A stretch of DNA of 64,000 nucleotides from Bacteroidales bacterium UBA3297 (lineage in GTDB: Bacteria; Bacteroidota; Bacteroidia; Bacteroidales; Paludibacteraceae). The stretch covers positions 118,553 through 182,552 of the forward strand of contig DETD01000004.1 in NCBI GenBank assembly GCA_002362105.1. Reading direction: 5' to 3'. The notes below the pieces were generated by a model. The model was not told the origin of the DNA and ran no database searches. It saw only the letters and a program-made list of their open reading frames with translations. Every line of letters starts with the position of its first letter. Within the stretch, counting starts at the first letter, position 1. Position numbers and translations under genes: made by a program. Of this stretch, positions 42,932 through 49,878 are shown piece after piece.

Positions 42932-45394
42932 ATGTATAGTTCAGAAGAAATATGCCACCTTACAAGCGGAAAGTTGCAAGGCGACGGAAAAAAACAAATA
43001 GCGAAACTCTGTATAGATAGCCGGGCCCTCTCGCTACCGGAAGAAAGTCTTTTCATTGCCATCAAGACAAGCCGAAGAGACGGACATCAGTTTATAGAAA
43101 GCCTGTACAAAAACGGAGTGCGCAGCTTTATGGTGAATGAATTGCCAGCCAAAGCGTCAGACATGCCAGAAGCCGACTTTATAGTAGTAGAAGACACCGT
43201 AAAGGCTTTGCAAACATTAGCCCAAAAGCACAGAAGCAAATTCAACATTCCAGTAATAGGCATAACAGGGAGCAATGGCAAAACAATCGTAAAGGAATGG
43301 TTGTACCAGCTCCTCCAAGCAGACTATGCAATAGCCCGCTCCCCAAGAAGCTATAATTCACAGATAGGCGTACCACTTTCAGTATGGGAAATAAACAAAC
43401 AGACACAACTCGGCATTTTCGAAGCCGGAATTTCCCGTGCAAACGAAATGGAGCACCTCGAAGAAATCATAAAACCCAGCATTGGAATCTTCACCAATCT
43501 TGGCGATGCGCACCAAGAGAATTTCAACTCCATGAAATTCAAGTGTAGCGAAAAACTCAAACTGTTTAAAGACTGCCATACGGTAATATTCAACAAAGAC
43601 GACAAACTCGTTGACATTTGCGTACAACAGGCCCACCTGAAAGGAAAGACCATCAGTTTCGGAGAAACGAAATCAGCCGACGTCATTGTTGTAAAGAAAC
43701 AGAAAGAAGGAAAATTTACGACCATCACCTACACCTACGACAGTAGTGAAGGTGAATACACCATTCCTTTTACCGACGAGGCATCGATAGAGAACTCTCT
43801 AATTTGCCTTACCACCCTACTGCACATGGGAGTGGGCCGCGACCAAATTGGTTCACGCATGAACAACTTGGAGCAAGTAGCCATGCGAATGGAATTGAAA
43901 AGAGGCCAGAACGGCTGTACCGTAATAGACGACAGTTACAATTCGGACATCAACTCGCTGGAAATCGCGCTCGACTATTTGAACCAGCAAGCGGCCATCA
44001 AGAACAACAAGAAGACGCTGATACTGTCAGACATCATGCAAAGTGGCCAGAGTTCAGAGCAGCTATACCAAAGCGTACAAGGACTCATCATAGCAAAAGG
44101 CGTTGACAAACTAATTGGGATTGGAACAGAGATAAGCAAATACGAGGACCTGATGGACGCAAAAGAGAAATACTTTTTTGCGACAACAGAAGAGTTCATC
44201 TCCCACTTCAACACGTTCACATTTAAAAACGAGACCATACTGTTAAAGGGCTCTCGGAAGCACCATTTTGAAGACATCAGCGACCTGTTGTCGTATGCAG
44301 TGCACGAGACCATACTGGAGGTAAACCTGACCGCACTGGTCAACAACTTCAACTATTTCCGCTCATTCTTGAAACCAGGCACAAAAATCTGTAGCATGGT
44401 AAAAGCCTACGCATACGGCAGCGGAGACATAGAAGTGAGCAAAACACTCCAGCAAAACGGAGGCGACTATCTGGCAGTAGCAGTGGCCGACGAAGGAGCC
44501 TCACTAAGGAAAGAAGGCATCCATATACCAATTATGGTAATGGATCCTGCGCCCAACACCTTCCCGAAGATATTCGAATACAACCTCGAGCCGGAAATCT
44601 ATAATTTCCAGATGCTGGAGCGTATTATAGAAGAAGCCAAGAATATGGACATCACCAACTACCCTATCCACGTGAAGATAGACACCGGGATGCACCGCTT
44701 GGGCTTTATACCCGAAGAGATAGACACCCTGATAGGAAAGCTCAAGAGCCAAAACCAAGTGAGGGTACGTTCCGTATTCAGCCATTTTGTCGGCAGCGAC
44801 AGTCCAGACTTCGATTATTTCACAAAAGAACAACACGAATGCTTCAAGGCGGTAAAAGACAAAATACAACAAGCATTCGACTATAAGATAATGGCACACA
44901 TCTGCAACTCGGCAGGTATAGAGCGTTTCAGTGAATACCAATACGACATGGTGCGCCTAGGTATTGGACACTATGGCATCAGCGCAATCGACAACAAACG
45001 TTTGCAGGAGGTATGTACACTGAAAACGAACATCCTTCAAATAAAACATGTGCCAGCCAATGAGACCGTCGGCTATAGCAGAAAAGGAAAACTAGACAGA
45101 GACTCCGTTATAGGAGCCATTCCTATCGGATATGCCGATGGACTAGACCGACACTTGGGCAACCGGAACGGAAAAGTATGGGTAAACGGCAAATTTGCGC
45201 CAATTGTAGGCAACATCTGCATGGACGTTTGTATGATAGACCTGACCGGGATAGAAGCCCAAGAGGGCGATGTGGTAGAAGTGTTCGGTCCACACCAAAG
45301 TATAACAGAAATAGCGGATATTTTGGGTACAATTCCTTATGAAGTGCTTACAGGCGTAAGCCGAAGAGTAAAGAGAGTGTACTATAAAGAATAA
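42932..45394 (+). CDS. murF-alr: Bifunctional UDP-MurNAc-tripeptide:D-Ala-D-Ala ligase / alanine racemase
   Basis: An 820-residue fusion of two enzymes of peptidoglycan precursor synthesis. Residues 1-450 are MurF, with the ATP loop GITGSNGKTIVKEW (near 111) and DDSYNSDINSLEIALDYL. Residues 455-820 are a PLP alanine racemase, with the Schiff-base Lys in MVKAYAYGSGD, IDTGMHRLGF, HICNSAGIERF, and the second active-site region VGYSRKG. The fusion makes D-Ala and uses D-Ala-D-Ala, and is typical of Bacteroidota. The ATG at 42932 is chosen over the TTG at 42878 because the promoter element covers the latter. Confidence 0.94.
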   Translation: MYSSEEICHLTSGKLQGDGKKQIAKLCIDSRALSLPEESLFIAIKTSRRDGHQFIESLYKNGVRSFMVNELPAKASDMPEADFIVVEDTVKALQTLAQKHRSKFNIPVIGITGSNGKTIVKEWLYQLLQADYAIARSPRSYNSQIGVPLSVWEINKQTQLGIFEAGISRANEMEHLEEIIKPSIGIFTNLGDAHQENFNSMKFKCSEKLKLFKDCHTVIFNKDDKLVDICVQQAHLKGKTISFGETKSADVIVVKKQKEGKFTTITYTYDSSEGEYTIPFTDEASIENSLICLTTLLHMGVGRDQIGSRMNNLEQVAMRMELKRGQNGCTVIDDSYNSDINSLEIALDYLNQQAAIKNNKKTLILSDIMQSGQSSEQLYQSVQGLIIAKGVDKLIGIGTEISKYEDLMDAKEKYFFATTEEFISHFNTFTFKNETILLKGSRKHHFEDISDLLSYAVHETILEVNLTALVNNFNYFRSFLKPGTKICSMVKAYAYGSGDIEVSKTLQQNGGDYLAVAVADEGASLRKEGIHIPIMVMDPAPNTFPKIFEYNLEPEIYNFQMLERIIEEAKNMDITNYPIHVKIDTGMHRLGFIPEEIDTLIGKLKSQNQVRVRSVFSHFVGSDSPDFDYFTKEQHECFKAVKDKIQQAFDYKIMAHICNSAGIERFSEYQYDMVRLGIGHYGISAIDNKRLQEVCTLKTNILQIKHVPANETVGYSRKGKLDRDSVIGAIPIGYADGLDRHLGNRNGKVWVNGKFAPIVGNICMDVCMIDLTGIEAQEGDVVEVFGPHQSITEIADILGTIPYEVLTGVSRRVKRVYYKE

Positions 45395-45408
45395 AAAAGC
45401 AAATAAAA

Positions 45409-45439
45409 TTTGTTTGGTAAAAGAAATTGCGTATCTTTG
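45409..45439 (+). promoter_or_regulatory. Consensus Bacteroidota promoter for the tRNA-Cys pair
   Basis: TTTG (45409-45412), 19 bases, TATCTTTG (45432-45439), 20 bases before the first tRNA. Confidence 0.8.
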
Positions 45440-45458
45440 CAACGCAAAACCAAACAAT

Positions 45459-45530
45459 GGTCTCTTGGATGAGTGGCTTAGTCACCGGTCTGCAAAACCG
45501 TTTACGGCGGTTCGAATCCGCCAGAGACCT
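45459..45530 (+). tRNA. tRNA-Cys(GCA), first copy
   Basis: Cloverleaf with acceptor GGTCTCT/AGAGACC, anticodon loop CTGCAAA (anticodon GCA), T arm GGCGG-TTCGAAT-CCGCC and discriminator T, the identity base for Cys. The first pair of the anticodon stem is mismatched. CCA is not encoded. An identical copy follows 31 bases downstream. Confidence 0.95.
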
Positions 45531-45561
45531 CAATTAATTCAAATTGTTTGGTAAGCAAAAC

Positions 45562-45633
45562 GGTCTCTTGGATGAGTGGCTTAGTCACCGGTCTGCAAAA
45601 CCGTTTACGGCGGTTCGAATCCGCCAGAGACCT
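45562..45633 (+). tRNA. tRNA-Cys(GCA), second identical copy
   Basis: All 72 bases are identical to the copy at 45459-45530. The repeat period is 103 bases. Both are transcribed from one promoter and followed at once by a terminator. Confidence 0.95.
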
Positions 45634-45636
45634 CAG

Positions 45637-45663
45637 AAGCACCTATTTCATAGGTGCTTTTTT
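45637..45663 (+). terminator. Intrinsic terminator after the tRNA-Cys pair
   Basis: Perfect 9-bp stem AAGCACCTA/TAGGTGCTT, 5-base loop, T run that reaches the convergent comEC stop codon. Confidence 0.9.
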
Positions 45664-47042
45664 CATATATGCTCTATATAATCACCAGCCACCCTTACCA
45701 AATGAGCAGAGGGGCACTGCTTCTTCCACCAATACGACGTAGCCAAAGAGCATGAGCTATCAACAATTAGTTGTTTGTATTTAAACAGCGATTTTAATTT
45801 TGACACTGGGAACCTAACATCGGCACTCACTACCAAATAGTCGACAGAGACCGGCCGACCATATTCAGGCATACCACTCAAATCTCTATCCACGACAAAA
45901 ACAGAAACACCTCCTCCTTCAAGAAGATGCGACGACGAGAAAACAGCAGGAGTTGTATGCTGACGAATCCAAAAACGCTTCAACTGACGGCAGACTAAAG
46001 AAGAATCGGCGGAGGAGCACACGATATTAAATCCACGACCATACAAATTAACCGCAGACCTTCCAGCATAATTATAAACCGCCACAGACGTGTCTGCAGG
46101 CGTGCAAACACGCAAAGAAGACACCACTAACAAGACCGACGCTGCAGCCATCCCTACCATCAGATGAACAGCTTTCCGGTTGACTAAAAACAACGCCAGA
46201 AAGAACAGCATAATATAATAGATTACGACATCTTCCTTACGGAAATCTACCCAATCGACAACCGCAAAAGGCAACTCGCCAATAAAGACAACAACCTTAT
46301 TTGTAAGCGAAGCTACAAAAGACAACGCTGACACAAAAAACGAGGAGACGAGAGGGATAAAACTAACAGCGAAAGAAGACAACGCCAAATAAATAAGAGC
46401 CACGGCCAATGGGATGACAAACAGCCCTGACAACCAAAACAAACAGGAGAACTGATGAAAATAATAAAGGACAAGCGGTATAGTGCCAATCTGGGCAGCC
46501 AAAGAAACAGTAGTCAAATCGACAGACCACCCTATCAAAGAACGTGGAATCTTCCTATAGCGAGAAGGGATAAAGGCACATTCCTTTACACAAGCAACCA
46601 GCCTAAGGTTTGAGATGCGGGGCTGAAAGAACAAGATAGACAAAACAGCCGCATAACTAAGTTGGAAACCGACATCGAATAAAAGATGAGGGTCGAAAAG
46701 CAAAAGGACAAACGCAGAAGCGACTATAGAAGAATAAACACAATAAGGGCGCTGAAACAAGAAGCCGAACTGCAAAAAGGAGAACATAACAGAAGCCCGC
46801 AAAACGGAAGGAGACAAACCAGTCAGAACCGCGTAGCCCCATAAAAGGGCGACAATAAAAACGGACCTAAGAAAACGTGGAGCAAACAAATTTCCCTTTA
46901 GGAAAAAGCCAAACAGATAATTCAGGACTAAAAAAATAATGCCGACATGCAGGCCACTCACTGCCAAAACATGACTTGCACCCGCCTTAGAATAAGAAGA
47001 CTTCAGATCGTCCTCAAGGAGCGATTTATCGCCCAAGACCAA
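45663..47042 (-). CDS. comEC: ComEC, C-terminal part (competence channel domain), out of frame with its N-terminal part
   Basis: About 459 residues covering the ComEC/Rec2 competence domain, which forms the inner-membrane channel for single-stranded DNA uptake. It begins at ALVLGDKSLLEDDL and includes AGASHVLAVSGLHVGII, LTGLSPSVLRASVMFSFLQ and many membrane segments, with a short, degenerate C-terminal region in place of a full metallo-beta-lactamase domain. The nominal start is a TTG with no initiation context. The frame is open upstream to join the N-terminal part at an A9 tract (47078-47086). Read as one protein after a -1 shift, the gene would span 45663-47719 and encode about 685 residues. 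Confidence 0.8.
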   Translation of the reverse strand: MVLGDKSLLEDDLKSSYSKAGASHVLAVSGLHVGIIFLVLNYLFGFFLKGNLFAPRFLRSVFIVALLWGYAVLTGLSPSVLRASVMFSFLQFGFLFQRPYCVYSSIVASAFVLLLFDPHLLFDVGFQLSYAAVLSILFFQPRISNLRLVACVKECAFIPSRYRKIPRSLIGWSVDLTTVSLAAQIGTIPLVLYYFHQFSCLFWLSGLFVIPLAVALIYLALSSFAVSFIPLVSSFFVSALSFVASLTNKVVVFIGELPFAVVDWVDFRKEDVVIYYIMLFFLALFLVNRKAVHLMVGMAAASVLLVVSSLRVCTPADTSVAVYNYAGRSAVNLYGRGFNIVCSSADSSLVCRQLKRFWIRQHTTPAVFSSSHLLEGGGVSVFVVDRDLSGMPEYGRPVSVDYLVVSADVRFPVSKLKSLFKYKQLIVDSSCSLATSYWWKKQCPSAHLVRVAGDYIEHI

Positions 47043-47056
47043 AGCGGAAACGAGCG

Positions 47057-47719
47057 CTAGTTCAGCATCTGTACATCTTTTTTTTTCAGAGAACTAATCA
47101 GAGAGTCCCTAATTGATTCAGCATGTAAAGAATTGGATTTCGAAACCAGCATCCAGGCATCATCGCGAACAAATAAAGTATTAGAGCTTGGTTCATCACA
47201 CCCAAGTTCGTCGTTTTTCTCTAAAACCACAGGTGTTCGTGGAGCAAGCATAAGCGTGTCGCCTAAAGCTATTCTTTCGCTTGATTTTGATTTCTGAATA
47301 TAGACAACCGCATCAAAAGACTTCTTACCTTTTTTCAGTTTAGCGTCATCGACCTCAGACAAAGCGACCGTACACCGTACAGCCCCAGAAGCAACAGAAG
47401 GAGATGATTTTACGCATCCGATATAATACTTTGATTCTGAATTGTGGGCCATACCACGGGTATGGAACGAGAAAATCATACCAAAGGCGAACATAAATGC
47501 GCTAACCGACAATCCATAGAACCATCGGAACGAGTACTGCGATTCATCTTTCTGCTTGGAAATGAGATAATGCAAGAGCAAGAACAATGCCCCTGTAATT
47601 AGAATAACATAAACCAACTTGAAGTTCAGCCCTTTCACTAAAGCCAAACAACCCAACGCAAAAAAAACAGCAAGACGCACAAACGGCACCTTGTGAAACA
47701 AGACATTAATAGTTTTCAT
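47057..47719 (-). CDS. comEC: ComEC, N-terminal part (DUF4131 region), truncated by a frameshift
   Basis: A 220-residue piece with three or four membrane segments (about 14-32, 35-52 and 68-86) and the OB-like DUF4131 region typical of the ComEC N-terminus. It ends in SSLKKKDVQMLN, where the three Lys come from nine A. Moving to the -1 frame at that tract gives KKKRCTDAELALVSALVLGDKS, which runs straight into the C-terminal part with the conserved ELALVSALVLGDKS sequence. It starts nine bases after rpe and is co-transcribed with it. Confidence 0.8.
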   Translation of the reverse strand: MKTINVLFHKVPFVRLAVFFALGCLALVKGLNFKLVYVILITGALFLLLHYLISKQKDESQYSFRWFYGLSVSAFMFAFGMIFSFHTRGMAHNSESKYYIGCVKSSPSVASGAVRCTVALSEVDDAKLKKGKKSFDAVVYIQKSKSSERIALGDTLMLAPRTPVVLEKNDELGCDEPSSNTLFVRDDAWMLVSKSNSLHAESIRDSLISSLKKKDVQMLN

Positions 47720-47728
47720 TTAAAAAAT

Positions 47729-48391
47729 TCAAAGTTTCTTCAAATCTTGAATAGTATTAATAGGATTAGGTGAACCGAAAACAAAGCTACCCGCAACAAG
47801 GGCATCAGCACCAGCCTCAACCAATAATTTACCGGTAGAAAGATTAACCCCCCCATCGACTTCAATAATAGCAGAGGAATTCTTTTTCAGAATCAACTCC
47901 TTAGCGCGTGAGACCTTATTGAGAGCGTTTTCAATAAATTTTTGCCCTCCAAAACCAGGGTTAACAGACATCAACATAACAACGTCAATATCGGCAACCA
48001 CCTCTTCAAGCAAAGAGACAGGAGTATGAGGATTTAGCGCGACACCAGCCTTCATGCCCAACGACTTAATACGCTGAATAGAGCGATGAAGGTGAGTGCA
48101 AGCCTCATAGTGAACAGTTAAGACATCGGCACCAAGTTTGTGGAACTCGTCGATAAACTTATCGGGTTCAACAATCATAAGATGCACGTCCAAAACCTTA
48201 GTACAATACTTGTGCACTGCACTAATAACAGGCATACCAAACGAGATATTTGGTACGAAGACACCATCCATAACATCAAGATGCAGCCAATCGGCCTGAC
48301 TATTATTAATCATCTCGATATCTTTCTGCAGGTTTGCGAAATCGGCAGAAAGAAGAGACGGAGCTACAATTATATCTTTACCTGTCTTCAT
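47729..48391 (-). CDS. rpe: Ribulose-phosphate 3-epimerase
   Basis: Interconverts ribulose 5-phosphate and xylulose 5-phosphate in the pentose phosphate pathway. The 220-residue TIM barrel shows IVAPSLLSADF (near 8-18), the metal and catalytic residues in WLHLDVMDGVFVPN, VHYEAC, MSVNPGFGGQKF, and the second catalytic Asp in IEVDGGVN. It is followed by comEC nine bases downstream, an order seen in other Bacteroidales. The -7 element lies only five bases before the ATG, so the message may be leaderless. Confidence 0.95.
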   Translation of the reverse strand: MKTGKDIIVAPSLLSADFANLQKDIEMINNSQADWLHLDVMDGVFVPNISFGMPVISAVHKYCTKVLDVHLMIVEPDKFIDEFHKLGADVLTVHYEACTHLHRSIQRIKSLGMKAGVALNPHTPVSLLEEVVADIDVVMLMSVNPGFGGQKFIENALNKVSRAKELILKKNSSAIIEVDGGVNLSTGKLLVEAGADALVAGSFVFGSPNPINTIQDLKKL

Positions 48392-48395
48392 ACGG

Positions 48396-48403
48396 CAAAG
48401 TTA
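48396..48403 (-). promoter_or_regulatory. -7 promoter element for rpe-comEC
   Basis: Minus-strand TAACTTTG, ending four bases before the rpe ATG. Transcription would begin at or next to the start codon. The nearest TTTG upstream is 23 bases away, slightly too far. Confidence 0.45.
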
Positions 48404-48455
48404 CAAATAAATCGTTTAAATAAGTGCAAATGAGAAGAATAAATATTAACAGGTA

Positions 48456-48486
48456 ATAAAAAAACCTCCCAAAAGTATGGGAGGTT
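48456..48486 (-). terminator. Intrinsic terminator of rpsF-rpsR-rplI
   Basis: 9-bp stem AACCTCCCA/TGGGAGGTT, 6-base loop, and a long T run on the minus strand. Confidence 0.88.
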
Positions 48487-48524
48487 CACTTTATATCGCA
48501 AAAATTCAATTCTCGAATCAGTCC

Positions 48525-48968
48525 TTATTCTGCAACTACAGAGAAAGGAACTTCAACGCTAACTTCCTTGTGAAGACGAACGATAGCAGTGTATTCACCA
48601 AGAGCCTTAACAGGGGTCTTGATAGAAACGATCTTGTGGTCAACTTCTACGCCCTTCTTAGAAAGTTCTTCTGCAACCTGAGCGTTGGTAACAGAACCGT
48701 AGATAGAACCATTTTCGCTTGTCTTAACAGCGAAAGAGAGAGAAACGCCGTTGAGTTTTTCAGCCTTAGCCTGAGCGTCAGCCTTAATCTTTTCGAGTTT
48801 CTTAGCCTGCTGCTTCAAGTTTTCAGCGAGGACCTTCTTTGCAGATGGAGTAGCCAAAATAGCCTTACCCTGAGGGATAAGGAAGTTAAGACCATAACCA
48901 TTCTTAACGTTAACAACGTCATTCTTGTAACCAAGATTGTTGACGTCTTCTAACAAAATAATTTCCAT
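48525..48968 (-). CDS. rplI: 50S ribosomal protein bL9
   Basis: A 147-residue large-subunit protein. The N-terminal domain MEIILLEDVNNLGYKNDVVNVKNGYGLNFLIPQGKA binds 23S rRNA, a long central helix links it to the C-terminal domain, and the length is standard. It is the last gene of the rpsF-rpsR-rplI operon. A perfect AGGAGG eight bases before the ATG is unusual for this phylum. Confidence 0.97.
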   Translation of the reverse strand: MEIILLEDVNNLGYKNDVVNVKNGYGLNFLIPQGKAILATPSAKKVLAENLKQQAKKLEKIKADAQAKAEKLNGVSLSFAVKTSENGSIYGSVTNAQVAEELSKKGVEVDHKIVSIKTPVKALGEYTAIVRLHKEVSVEVPFSVVAE

Positions 48969-48976
48969 TAATAAAT

Positions 48977-48985
48977 CCTCCTAAA
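48977..48985 (-). promoter_or_regulatory. Strong Shine-Dalgarno sequence before rplI
   Basis: Minus-strand TTTAGGAGG, eight bases before the rplI ATG and starting one base after the rpsR stop codon. Most genes in this window have no such site. Confidence 0.85.
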
Positions 48986-48986
48986 A

Positions 48987-49268
48987 TTACTTCAACAAAT
49001 CGGTTACATAAGGAAGCAACGCAATGTAGCGAGCTCTCTTAACAGCCTGAGCAACCTTTCTCTGGAACTTGAGAGAAGTACCAGTGATACGGCGAGGCAA
49101 AATTTTGCCCTGTTCGTTCAAGAACTTCTTGAGGAATTCAGGATCCTTATAGTCGATATACTTAATACCGTTCTTCTTGAAACGGCAATATTTTTTACGC
49201 TTAACGTCCACTGAAGGTGGAGTGAGATATCTGATTTCAGATGATGCGTTTGTTGGTTGTGCTGCCAT
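48987..49268 (-). CDS. rpsR: 30S ribosomal protein bS18
   Basis: A 93-residue small-subunit protein that pairs with bS6 on the 30S platform. Core motif YCRFKKNGIKYIDYKDPEFLKKFLNEQGKILPRRITG is intact. In Bacteroidota, bS18, bS6 and bS21 form the pocket that hides the 16S rRNA anti-Shine-Dalgarno tail. The gene itself has a perfect AAGGAGG seven bases upstream of its ATG, overlapping the rpsF stop codon. Confidence 0.97.
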   Translation of the reverse strand: MAAQPTNASSEIRYLTPPSVDVKRKKYCRFKKNGIKYIDYKDPEFLKKFLNEQGKILPRRITGTSLKFQRKVAQAVKRARYIALLPYVTDLLK

Positions 49269-49275
49269 GATTAAT

Positions 49276-49283
49276 CCTCCTTA
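49276..49283 (-). promoter_or_regulatory. Strong Shine-Dalgarno sequence before rpsR
   Basis: Minus-strand TAAGGAGG; its TAA is the rpsF stop codon and GGAGG lies seven bases before the rpsR ATG. Confidence 0.85.
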
Positions 49284-49625
49284 TGCTTCGTTAGACTTAG
49301 ACTTAGAACGGCGCTTAACTGCGTATTCTGCAGCGTTCTTGTCGAGTTTGGTAATCATAAAGCGGATTACCTTCTCGTCGCGGCGGAACTGGGTAGTAAG
49401 TGACTCGATGATGCTAGGTTCAGCATCGAACTCGATTAAAGAGTAAAAACCAGTGGTCTTGTTTTCGATTGGGTAAGCCAACTTCTTCAAGCCCCAAGAC
49501 TCTTCGTTAACGATCTTTGCACCGCCATTTTCAAGGAAGCCCTTGAAGCGTGCAGCCGTTTCCTTCATCTGAGGTTCAGACAAAACGGGAGTCAAAATGA
49601 AAACGGTCTCGTAATGATTTAACAT
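49281..49625 (-). CDS. rpsF: 30S ribosomal protein bS6
   Basis: A 114-residue small-subunit protein that binds bS18. N-terminal strand MLNHYETVFILTPVLSE, the WGLKKLAYPIENKTTGFYSLIEFDAE centre and a basic C-terminal tail are typical. First gene of the operon, preceded by a perfect promoter but, unlike rpsR and rplI, without a Shine-Dalgarno sequence. Confidence 0.97.
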   Translation of the reverse strand: MLNHYETVFILTPVLSEPQMKETAARFKGFLENGGAKIVNEESWGLKKLAYPIENKTTGFYSLIEFDAEPSIIESLTTQFRRDEKVIRFMITKLDKNAAEYAVKRRSKSKSNEA

Positions 49626-49667
49626 AAAATTTTAATTTGTTTTGTTTACGTTCTTATGAACGGTTTG

Positions 49668-49698
49668 CAAAATTAGGTGATTTTTTCCAATAGTCAAA
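49668..49698 (-). promoter_or_regulatory. Consensus Bacteroidota promoter for rpsF-rpsR-rplI
   Basis: On the minus strand, TTTG (49698-49695), 19 bases, TAATTTTG (49675-49668). Leader of about 35 bases. Confidence 0.8.
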
Positions 49699-49801
49699 GA
49701 AAAACAAGCAATTCTTTTGTCACGAGGCAAGAAATAGGCGTTCGTTCTAGAGAAAAAGGGGTTATCCGCACCTTATATTAGCAATTTTTCACAGAAAACA
49801 C

Positions 49802-49832
49802 ATTGATAAACCAATAGGTTTTCATAAATTTG
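49802..49832 (+). promoter_or_regulatory. Promoter of the giant surface-protein gene
   Basis: ATTG (49802-49805), 19 bases, TAAATTTG (49825-49832): one mismatch in the -33 box. Confidence 0.65.
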
Positions 49833-49878
49833 AAGATATAATCCGAAAAATGGGACAGAAATTCCCAGAATTATCTTG

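Noticed and set aside
45548..45742. Small ORF across the second tRNA-Cys
   Set aside because: It is a chance frame through the tRNA and its terminator.
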